NCBI GenBank assembly: GCA_019059635.1
Contig: JAGVRJ010000001.1
Span: 3,472,001-3,536,000, forward strand
Direction: 5' to 3'
Origin: Proales similis
Lineage: Eukaryota; Rotifera; Eurotatoria; Ploima; Proalidae
Length of the DNA: 64,000 bases
Shown: piece after piece, positions 46,481 to 55,337 of the stretch
Layout of the letters: each line of letters starts with the position of its first letter
Position numbering within the stretch: the first letter of the stretch is position 1
Program-made: the position numbers and the translations under genes
The notes under the pieces: model-generated
Databases searched by the model: none
Told to the model about the DNA's origin: nothing
Seen by the model: the letters and a program-made list of their open reading frames with translations, nothing else

Positions 46481-47006
46481 CTACGAATCTGCGTCGACCA
46501 ATTTTATCTTGTTCTCGCGACAAAATTGTTTGAATGAGTCGAGCTCAAGCGAAGTCATCAGGGCATTGAGCGCATAAATCTAAGGCAGCACAAGTCGAGA
46601 ATTGAACACACACAGTCTGACTGCTGTTCTGGCCTACCTGTCGTCGCTGGATTTTCTTCAGCTGCTCGCTCGACACTGGTTTCGAGCGGCACGTTGCGTT
46701 GCGTGAATCATTACGGCTGTACAAGCTGAGCTGCGACTCTCTCTGGCAAATCGGTGAATTAGGCCACCAGATGGTGCTGGGTGGCAATTGATTTACTTTG
46801 CTGTTTTCCAGTCGCGAAAGGCGAAGTCTACTCGGTTGTCTGGCGATCAATTTCACCGACTCCTCTGCAAGTTCGCTTTCGGGTATCTTCTCAAACTCGG
46901 ACGATCGGTATGCGTTCAGCCGCTGGCCCGGTCTCAGGGACGAGATCCGCTCCACTCGCAACGAAGCGCTTATTCGATTCTTGTGTATTGCCGAATAGCT
47001 CGTCAT
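46481..47006 (-). CDS. Unrecognised protein, two exons
   Basis: Exon 1 47006-46638, a 58-base intron 46637-46580 (GTAGGC...TTAG), exon 2 46579-46481 ending in TAG. About 155 residues. The N-terminal two thirds (MTSYSAIHKNRISASLRVER...) is basic, Arg/Ser-rich and probably disordered. The C-terminal 45 residues look helical: SSEQLKKIQRRQ joined to IYALNALMTSLELDSFKQFC and RENKIKLVDADS. The splice joins two open frames cleanly and the C-terminal part looks like a real protein segment, but I know no family. The SDS-like stop codon lies 154 bases upstream on the same strand. An additional upstream exon is possible. Confidence 0.5.
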
Positions 47007-47159
47007 TCGAGTCTTGTTGCTCAAGCGAATTGATCGAAAGAAAATTTCAGATCGAAATGTCGACGTGCAAGTTGAAGCAGAATGAGTAGCCTAGCAACCC
47101 AGCTCTGCTGATGACCACCATTTGTCCTTTCAATCAAATTTTCGTTGAAAAAGAAGGCT

Positions 47160-48469
47160 TTATTCGAACTCTTTGTTTGAAAAGAGAGCGACTAGTTCAT
47201 TGGCAGATATGTTGCTGCCTGAGACCATTACGGCAATGTTGACAATTTCAGTGTCAGATTTGCCCAATTGCTTTCTCAATTCAATTAAATCAACGCGGCC
47301 ATGAATTACGGCCGCCAGAGCAGCACAACCAGACGGTTCGACTTTGAGGCCGATTTCGAACAACTTCTTGCAGGTGCCTACTATTTGCTGGTCGCTGACC
47401 AACACAATTTCGTCCACATATCGTCGACAATACTCGAATGTGACACCTCCTAGTTGAACTTATGGTTAGAAATGTTTTGGAGCCAACGAGGTGGTCAACA
47501 ATCACCAGCCATTGGAGGGGCGAGGCCCGACGCAACAGATCTTGCGTGGGGCATTTGCACTGGTTTTTGCTGGACAAAACTCTGCTCCATGCTGTTGGCT
47601 GTTGGAGAGCGTTTGTTGATTCCACTCAACTGACTGCTGGTCGATGGCATTGGTTACCTGTTTCAGGCTCGACTCCGATTACTTTGGCCTTGCAGGCTTT
47701 TAGACGCAGAGCCGTGGCTATGCCAGCCAACAGTGCGCCGCCACCACAACAAACTAGCACTGCGTCTATGCAGCTCAAATCCTCCATAATCTCCAGGCTT
47801 ATACTAACGACAAACAATCTCAGAAAATAGAACGAGTCGAATCTGCAGTGAATGTCACCTGGCGTAGCCGGCGATAAGGAAATGATCGTCGAACGGATGA
47901 AACAACTTCCAGCCCTGTTCTACATGATGTTGAACAGCAGCAAAGAGCTGCCAAGTTGGATATCGCTCGACTTGGACTCCGTTGTCCTTCAAGAATGGCT
48001 CACGAATGAGAACGAGAACACGACCAAGCCAAGCCGACCCTCATTGTTTGCGCTCTGGACTCGGGCGCGCTGTCCGGAATGAGAACTTTGCCTCGGACAC
48101 CGCGTTCACAGCACATAGAAGAAAACGCTTTGCCATAGTTGCCCGCCGAGAAGGTCACTAGGCGGTGATCGACCGACGAGGCAGCGTTGCGAAACTGATT
48201 CGCAATGCCGCGAATTTTAAACGAGCCTTTCACCAGCCGAACAGATTACTTGCACAAACTAGGAGCAAACATTTGATCCAAGTCAAACCTGCGCTCTGCA
48301 GACTCTCCATCTTCAAGCATAGATTGACCGAACGATCCAAGCCGAACCACGAGCCCATGTCGACCAGCAGCGGCGTTCGGCGAATGAATGGCAGCGATTT
48401 GAGATATTGACTGGCCTCTTCGATCGCCACCAGGTCGCATTTCAGCTCGAACTCTTCACCTTCGCACAT
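47160..48469 (-). CDS. SDS: L-serine/L-threonine dehydratase (SDS-like)
   Basis: A PLP-dependent fold-type II enzyme deaminating serine or threonine to pyruvate or 2-oxobutyrate. The N-terminal part has PFIRRTPLLVDMGSWFGLDR, LCLKMESLQSAG and SFKIRGIANQF; the Lys in SFKIRG is the Schiff-base residue. Then VTFSAGNYGKAFSSMC (Asn of the SxGN motif), KVLIPDSAPESR, the phosphate-binding loop VLVCCGGGALLAG, VEPSGCAALAAV, and C-terminal VMVSGSNISANEL. The last two match SDS/SDSL (VEPACGAALAAV, CGGSNIS) better than serine racemase. The phosphate loop is GGGA rather than GGGG. I start at ATG 48469-48467 (MCEGEEFELK), because upstream ATGs run into stops. The stop codon overlaps the poly(A) signal (47159-47164). 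SDS versus SDSL substrate preference cannot be told. Confidence 0.85.
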
Positions 48470-48530
48470 TTCGATTGATTTCAAAAAATGGCAAAAGAAC
48501 AGCTTGAAAGCAGCGTCGTTTATTTTGCTC

Positions 48531-48555
48531 AATCACATGACCCCATCATGTGATT
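48531..48555. promoter_or_regulatory. Perfect inverted repeat of two TCACATGA boxes
   Basis: AATCACATGA, a 5-base CCCCA loop, and TCATGTGATT: perfect 10-base arms. Each arm holds TCACATGA/TCATGTGA, the M-box form of the E-box bound by MITF/TFE-type bHLH-Zip factors. It lies 62-86 bases upstream of the SDS-like start codon, on the promoter side. Confidence 0.55.
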
Positions 48556-48621
48556 AAGCGCTTTATTAAATTGAAACAGTTGGACAATTCCAACAGAGCA
48601 GGTTGATTGGCCTAGTGATAG

Positions 48622-48901
48622 CTAGTCGCACACTTTGGCTTTTGCAGGCGGTAGCGGCTTCTTTTTGCCTTTTGAAATTCTACTCTTCTTCTTCGCATGC
48701 TTCGACTGTCTGTAAATTCGATAGAGAACGAAGCCTGGCAGATAAAAAGAGAAAAAAGAAATTGAAAGAGTAAATTGGCTATTTTGCTGGCGCAACCCAC
48801 TTACCCAAGAGAAAGAGCAAAAAGAGCGCCGCCAGAATCAGCAGATTCTCGTTTATATTTGGCCGTCGTCTCATGATCTTGTTCACTTTTTGGCTGATCA
48901 T
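48622..48901 (-). CDS. Small single-pass membrane protein, 67 residues
   Basis: ATG at 48901-48899, one intron (GTAAGT...CCAG, donor just after LLFLLG), stop TAG 48624-48622. The protein is MISQKVNKIMRRRPNINEN, then the membrane segment LLILAALFLLFLLGFVLYRI, then a Lys-rich tail (RQSKHAKKKSRISKGKKK PLPPAKAKVCD). The positive charge after the helix predicts a cytosolic C-terminus. The clean splice, strong donor and nearby AATAAA (TTTATT at 48562-48567) support a real gene. I do not recognise the family; a small tail of this type could also suit a mitochondrial or ER assembly factor. Confidence 0.6.
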
Positions 48902-49391
48902 TATGTCCGGTCAGACCTCTTCAGACGCACAGACCCACCGCCTTGAGTTCATTTGAAAAACTCATTCAGCTGTAAAGTTGGGCAATAAATAAATTCATAA
49001 TCGTGTCGTCGACTCCTCACTCTCTCTCTCTTTCTAGCTTTCACTTGGAAGCCAAGAACCGAGCAGCAACTGGCCAAAGCGCGTTCGTAAAGTGATCATG
49101 TGGATTTATTTATTTTGTTTGGTTTTGCTTGTTTTTGTTTAAATTAAAATTTTTACAAGAAGAATTAGGCTGTTTGTGTTCATAAGCTTCTGTCCACAAC
49201 AACGAAAAGAGAAAAAAAAATGAAGAAAAGAGACAGAGGGAGAGATAGAAATAAAAAGAAGACTTCTCCAATTCCTCTCATGCACACTCGTTATTATTGT
49301 TGTTTTTTTTTGATGAAAGAGTTTGCTGGTCGTTGCTATTGGGCTATTTTCTTAGATTGACGCGACGCGATTTTCCTTGTGGCTTCGTTGG
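48902..49391 (-). other. CLPX 3' UTR and small-gene promoter
   Basis: TTTATT at 49104-49109 is a likely CLPX poly(A) signal. A TC tract sits at 49020-49031. There is purine-rich sequence at 49204-49260. No gene. Confidence 0.45.
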
Positions 49392-51468
49392 CTAGGCATA
49401 CGTTTTCGCCTTGCTCTTCTCGGTGGGCTCGTCGAGCTCGCCAGTATCTGCGTTCGCGCTCTTGCTACTCGAGCGCACATACTCGACCGGCTTCTTGCCT
49501 AGGACCACTTGTTCGTCGATATGTACACTCACTATATCCGATTCGGGCACTTCGAACATTGCCTCGAGCAGAATTTTCTCCTTTTTTTTTTAAGAGGAAC
49601 AATTGACACATTTGAAGGATGGAAGAGAGAGAGAGGACGAGAGGAAACGTACCAATATTGATCGAAGTCCTCTGGCGCCTGTCTTGCGCTCCAGAGCTCG
49701 TTTGGCGATGGCTTTCAAAGCGCAGTCGCTAAACTCGAGTTTGACCTGGTCCATTTGAAACAGGGTCTGGAATTGAGGCACGAGCGCGTTCTTCGGTTCG
49801 TTCAAGATCTTTACGAGCATCTCTTCGGTCAGCGACTGAAAGCTCACGATGATTGGCAAACGGCCGATAAATTCAGGAATCATTCCGAACTCGATTAGAT
49901 CGCGCGCTTCACAGTCGTCGAGAAACCTGTCGCGCTCTAGGTTCTCTTCGTGCACTTCTTGTCCTTCGCTGGACGGCGACTGGTCGTAGAGCTCCATTTG
50001 CGTTGCTTTGCGTCTGTTCGGTCCGTCGTTGGGCTGAGCGCCGAAGCCCAAATACTTTTGCCGCTTTCGACGTCCGATTATTTTGTCGAGGCCGTTGAAG
50101 GCGCCGGAGGCGACAAACAAAATGTTGGAGGTGTCCACCTGAATCGTTTCGGAGCGCATTTTTCGCGAGTTCTTCTCCGGCACATTGACCACGGTGCCCT
50201 CGATGATCTTGAGCAAGCCCTGCTGCACACCTTCGCCGCCAACATCGCGCAGCTGATGCACTCCGGGCACCGAGCCGATTTTGTCCACCTCGTCCAAAAA
50301 GACGATTCCTTGCTGGCATTTCTCAACGTTGTTATTCGCGTCCATAAGCAGTTTGGCAATCACTGACTCCACGTCTTCGCCAACGTAGCCCGCTTGGGTT
50401 AGAGTGGTACAGTCACAAATGGCGAACGGCACGTCCAGGCATCGGGCCACTGTCTGAGCGAGAAGCGTTTTTCCCGACCCGGTCGGTCCCAGCATCAGAA
50501 TGTTACTTTTGTCCAGCTTCAAGTCAAACTTGTCCGTGTACAGTACCGAGCTTCGGTTACTGATTCGATCATCGACCGTTTGCTGCAGTTGCTGCATTTG
50601 CTTCAGCTGCTGCATTCGTTCGTTGGACGAGAAAAACGCCGCATTGTTAAGCATGTTCATTTCTGTTCATTTGCATTGAAAAAGAAAGAATTGTGACGAA
50701 GAAAGGAACTAAACGCGACGAAGGATCCAACTTACCGGCTTGCATGTCCGAAGGAGTCTGCGCCGGTTGCTGTGGCTGCTGCTGCTTGTTGGCAATGCTC
50801 ATGTTGTTGTAAATTCTCTTGTAGTGGTTGTAGACAGCGACCGAAATGACCTTTTTGGCTTTCTCTTGGCCAACGATGAACTTGTCCAAGAACTCGTAGA
50901 TCTTGCGCGGCGGCGGAGGTGGCTTGGCCACTGTTGCTTGCTTCTGCTGCTGTTGTTGCTGCTGTTGCTGCTGCTGCCTCTCGGCCAGCATGCTCGACAG
51001 GCTCATGCTGCGGCGCTCCTCGGACATAACCACGAAAAAGTGGTTGCATTTGTCGCATTTGACGAAACGGGATATGGATATGAGCGCATCGACGTGAGTG
51101 CATACGGCGCCGCATTTCGGGCAATTGAACGTCTTCTTGCCACCGCTTCCACCAGAGGCCGAGCCGCCGCCTTCGGCTGAAATATGCGAGCCGGCACCGG
51201 TAGCATTCGAGCTGCTTGAATCGACTGAGGTCGGCGGCTTGTCCCCGGTCGAGTCTGTCCGACGCATCGTTTTGACTTCATTTGACTCGGGCCCTTTGTC
51301 GTCGGTGCCGTTCGAACCATTGGCGATCGGTGCCGTGCAGTTGACCGAACGAATAGCGGTTATGGAAAAGTACTTGACTTCTTTGGGAAGAAGCCGTAGA
51401 CTGGCGCCTGGACGCGTGAGGTGTCCAGTGGCCTTGAGCAGCCGGTTCACGTGCCTGGCGGACTGCAT
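49392..51468 (-). CDS. CLPX: Mitochondrial AAA+ unfoldase ClpX
   Basis: An ATP-driven unfoldase that feeds ClpP and acts in haem synthesis, in the mitochondrial matrix. Start ATG 51468-51466, [20 protein letters not shown], a basic targeting peptide. Zinc finger: [16 protein letters not shown] and [14 protein letters not shown] polyglutamine run of 11 follows, then [19 protein letters not shown], which opens the AAA+ module. Walker A GPTGSGKT, pore loop GYVG, Walker [14 protein letters not shown], sensor region [32 protein letters not shown] (the IGF-like contact region is not obvious), and [13 protein letters not shown]. The C-terminal exon is [20 protein letters not shown] and EQVVLGQKPVEYV. 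Introns are at about 50662-50735 and 49575-49650. The C-terminal tail is Ser/Lys-rich. Confidence 0.93.
50941..50983 (-). repeat. Polyglutamine-coding CAG/CAA tract in CLPX
   Basis: Encodes about 11 consecutive Gln between the zinc finger and the AAA+ domain. CAG and CAA codons are mixed. Confidence 0.8.
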
Positions 51469-51791
51469 TGTTATGGTGAAAAAGGAAATTTCTAAACAAA
51501 ATTTGATAAATTTGAGATCTGGCCACAGTGGTGTTTGACAATCGGCTGGACTATCACATCCAGCCTCAAGTGAGCTCGCTTCTTTAGTTGACCGCTTTCA
51601 AGCTCAACTTTATTATTATTCAGGCTGTGTTGATGAGTTTTCAAAACAACGGATCGGAATCTTGACAAATAAAGTAATAGAAAGGCAATAAACATTTAGT
51701 AATAGCCAAGGCGAGAAGCGAGTTGCGATGAGAATGTTGTAGATGGCCAACACCTGTGTAGACTGCCTGGCGCAACAGTGGCCACTGGGCT
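51469..51791 (-). other. FKBP8 3' UTR and CLPX promoter
   Basis: TTTATT at 51609-51614 fits as the FKBP8 poly(A) signal. Nothing else seen. Confidence 0.45.
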
Positions 51792-53678
51792 TCACACAAA
51801 ATGTTTGTAGCGGACGTACAGAGCCACACCGATGGAAGCGGCCGCGACCAGCAGACCGGTCGACAGCAAATAAGTGAAGAATTTTGAGTCCTTTCGAGTG
51901 GAAAGGGTGACCGCATCACCGGACGCGGCTTTCTCACTCACGCCGCTTATCATCTTCTGATAGAGCTTCTTCTCGTTCTCGTAGAACTTTTTGCGCATTG
52001 TCTGCGCTTTGACCAGCTCTTTGCGCACTTCGGCATTGTTGGGGTCAAGCTGGGCAGAAAGCGAGAGACATTCAGTTGCCTCTTGCGACTCTCCCAGCTG
52101 AATTAATATCTTGCCCTTAATGTACAACGCTTTCACGTGGTTGCGTCGTCTCTCCAGAACTTGATTCACTGCGTTCAACGCCTCCCTCAGTTCGCCCATC
52201 TGTGAGTAGTAAAAAAAAATTTGTCAAATTTTTTCATTCTGCGGTCGACCGTCTTAAAATAACCTTGAAGTTGGAAAGTGCCAAATTCATGAGCAACGCC
52301 TGAGCCAGCTCGGAGAACTTGTTCAAATCGGTCTCTTCCTCGTCGCCTCGAAGGTTATAATCGACCAGGTACTTGAGGCCTCTATTTTAAAGCAAATTTA
52401 GGGAACCGGCGTTTGGAATCTGACGAGTGCTGAGTGCCTACTTTTGATAGGACATGATCGCGTATGGAAAGTCCTGTCGATTGTAGAGGAAATTGCCGCG
52501 TAGTTTCTTGGCCTCGCTGACAAACGAATGAGATAAACGAAGGAGACGAGTAAACGGGTGAGATGCTTACGCCAACGAGAGTCGCTGAATCGGATCCATT
52601 GCCTTGAGCTCGGGCAGGTCTTCGAAGCTTTTTAGATGAATTTCGTAGAGCAGAGTGGCATTGGGCGGAATGTCTGGCTGTCTGGGCTTTGCTTAAGAGA
52701 GCGGCCGATTGAGCGATCGAGGGCACCGACTTACTTGCCTTGGGTGCCGTAAGCGTGTCTCGCCTCGGCAATCATCTGGCACCGCTCATCTAAATTCATT
52801 AGACTGACGATCATGTCCAGTGCAGGTATGACGTCTCCGTCGCCGAGCACGAACGAGAGCTCGTCGTTGTGATCAACAAGTTTGTGCTCCTCTTTGAGAT
52901 ACGCTTCGTAGGCGATTCTGACCATTTGGCCGTTGCTCGGTCTCGAATCGTTCACGCCGTATTTCGTGATTTTCTTCATCAGAGACTCGTTGCCCAGCAC
53001 TTGAATGAACGTCTCGTCTTCTACTCTCTTCTCTTCTTGCTTGGCGTCCTCGAGCACTTCGCCGTGAATCTCTTTCATCTGAACGTCGGAGCCCTTCGAG
53101 TTGTTGAAATTCGGAATCTCGTACTCTTTGTCGAGCTCGTCGTTTTCGTTCTGCTGCGATATGTCCACAATCTGTGCGCTCTTTTCCTCTTCGTCGAGTT
53201 CATCTTGCACCAACTCCTCGTCGTCTGCCTTTGTCTCTTGCTGCTTTTCTTCCTCTTGCTGCTCCTCCTGTGGACGGTTTACGTGCTGTTGGCTCTGCTG
53301 CTGCGGCTGCTCTGGCAGGACTTGTTCAGTTTGTTCTTCGGACTGTGGCAGCTCTGGTTGATGCTCGGCCGACTCGTTTGCGTTCTGCTGCTCTTCCATT
53401 AGCTGGGATTTGCTCAGCACCACGGTCGAGTCAGTGATCGACGGCGGATAGTCGTTGCTCTGGCTTAGCTGCTCTTCGGGTACCACATCGATTAGATTAT
53501 CCGCCTCTTGACTCGGCTCTTGTTCGATTATTTCGATTGCATCCGCCTTTTCTTCGTCGTTCGTTTCCAATTGCCTAATTTCATGATGCTGCTGCTGCTG
53601 TCGCTCTTGTTGCTGTTGTTCTTGAGCATTTTGATTGTTCTCTTCGATCGTGCCTCCTGAGCTATTGTTCGCTTCCAT
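51792..53678 (-). CDS. FKBP8: FKBP8/FKBP38-like tail-anchored immunophilin
   Basis: A peptidyl-prolyl isomerase-type co-chaperone anchored in the outer mitochondrial membrane or ER, known for binding Hsp90 and Bcl-2. Start ATG 53678-53676 (MEANNSSGG). A long Gln/Glu-rich disordered N-terminus of about 200 residues follows. Then the FKBP domain: GQMVRIAYEAYLKEEHKLVD, LSFVLGDGDVIPALDMIVSL, ARHAYGTQGK, PDIPPNATLLYEIHLKSF. Three TPR-type helical pairs follow (KKLRGNFLYNRQDFPYAIMS; LAQALLMNLALSNFK; REALNAVNQVLERRRNHVKA). The C-terminal anchor is YLLSTGLLVAAASIGVALYV, then RYKHFV. Several active-site aromatics of canonical FKBPs are replaced, as in FKBP8. Five or more short introns. It is divergent from HAX1, 612 bases away. 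Confidence 0.88.
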
Positions 53679-54290
53679 TCTGCTTAAGAATAGTTTCTTT
53701 CTAAAACCGAATCGTGGCCGCCTGTCCGCCACAATCACAACAAACCAATTAATTGAAGGTGAAAGTTACTGCCGGTCTCAATTCGTTTGAGAGCAAAATG
53801 AATGCAAAAATGCCCTCCTTTTATCTAACCGGCCTCCCCTGTATTTATGATGATTACGTAAAGCATAAGTGCTCGCGGAGGCCATAAGCAAAACTTTGCG
53901 CCGATTAGAACGCGAGTAGTAAGAAAGTATTCGGCTCGCTCAGCTCTGGCGGCTGCTACTGGCCAGGCTGTGTGATGTTTTCGGTCGAGCGGGCAAACTG
54001 TTGGTTGAACTAAAAAGGCGAGGGCTTGACTGAACGCGAATTGAATGCGAATTTGCGTTGCATGAATATGTATAACGCTTGGCTTTGTCTTGCGCACCGA
54101 TCGAGCGAGCACGTTTGAGAACGAAATATTGCACTCTGACTTGACAACATTCTAGAAATCGGAGTGCGATCTATTTATGCGAGAAGAGAAGAAAGCGGGA
54201 AAGAAGAGAGCGTCAATTCAAGGAATTTTGTTAATATTCAAGTCAACTTGATCGGTCTCTCTTTCTGAGCATTTCAGTTTGAATCGGACG
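53679..54290. other. Bidirectional promoter region FKBP8/HAX1
   Basis: No gene or convincing TATA box. An ATTTCAG acceptor-like string at 54270-54276, just before the HAX1 ATG, could mark a 5' UTR intron or a trans-splice site. Confidence 0.4.
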
Positions 54291-55337
54291 ATGAGTGACG
54301 ACATCTGGAACCAGCTATTTGGCGGAGGTGGCCAACAGTCTCCGCCTGATCAGAATGACTTTTTCGCCGGCTTCTTTGGCAACGTTCATAGCGACATGCA
54401 GCGAATGTTCCAAGAAATGGACGAAATGATGAAACAGTTCAATCGTGGACAGTTCGGCCCTTTTCCAAGTAATTCTCCTTTTTGAACTCAACTAGCGCTC
54501 CGAGACGCTTCATCAACTCAGCGATTAGGCCCACACTACCGAGAGGCGATAGAAAGCGGTGACCATCATGAGCCGGGAAGTCTGCGAGATCAGTTCCTTA
54601 AACCGGAGCCAAGATCAAGCGATGAAACTCAATCGAACGAAACAAGCGGCTCTTGGGTACGTTTTATGGCGCCGCTCGTCTGGTATTGGCATAAAATAGC
54701 TTTTTGTTCAAAGATAAAACGCTTCTTTGAGGGGACTCGACCTAAATCGTTCGTCGACGAAGATCTGGACCAAAAAGTGCAAAGAGAAGGTTTTGACCGA
54801 GTTCTTCGAGAGGACATATTCAAGCCAAATCGAAGCAGAGAGCTGCAAGAGCACAGAGAGACAGCGCCTGTTCAGTATTTCAATTTCGGTCAAACCAGTT
54901 CAATAAGACGTATTCAACGGCCCGACGGAGTAAGCGAACGAGTTAAATTTGGAACTCTGGTTATTTTAATTGGTTAAAACCCGCTTGCAGAGTGTCGAAG
55001 AAGTGAGGACTGTTCGCTGTTCAGACGGAAGCGAACAGCGGCAAGTAACACGGATCATTGGCGACAAGAAATATTCGTTCATAGAAAAAATGGCAAAAGA
55101 CGGCCAGAAAGAGACCGAAGAGTTGTTTGAGAATTTCGACGAAAGTATGAGCAATCTGCTTTTAGGCATTGATCTCTGTTTCAAATAATTCGCAATTAAG
55201 AACATTTGTCCGAGTTTAATCAGCGATGGAAAGGACTAGAGGACTCGAATCGAGAAGAACGACAAGAGAAGCGACCAAGCGAGCCGGCCACTTTCAGTTC
55301 GTCCCTGCTTGGCAAACTCTTCCCCTGGCTAAAGTGA
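54291..55337 (+). CDS. HAX1: HAX1-like mitochondrial anti-apoptotic protein
   Basis: HAX1 is an intermembrane-space/ER protein that supports HtrA2/CLPB function and cell survival. About five exons. MSDDIWNQLFGGGGQQSPPD starts the acidic/aromatic N-terminus (FFAGFFGNVHSDMQRMFQEM). Then LRDQFLKPEP (family LRDSMLK), VDEDLDQKVQREGFDRVL (family DNDLDSQVSQEGLGPVL), and SSIRRIQRPDG joined to SVEEVRTVRCSDGSEQRQVT (family [25 protein letters not shown]). The last exon, from about 55201, encodes HLSEFNQRWKGLEDSN ... SSSLLGKLFPWLK; only the GTATGAG donor (about 55146) plus AATTAAG acceptor keeps this frame. Sequence identity is low but the block order is convincing. Poly(A) AATAAA at 55389-55394. Confidence 0.78.

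Noticed and set aside
50740-51180. Plus-strand 146-codon frame over CLPX
   Set aside because: It is the antisense shadow of the CLPX CDS; its Leu run mirrors the polyglutamine tract.
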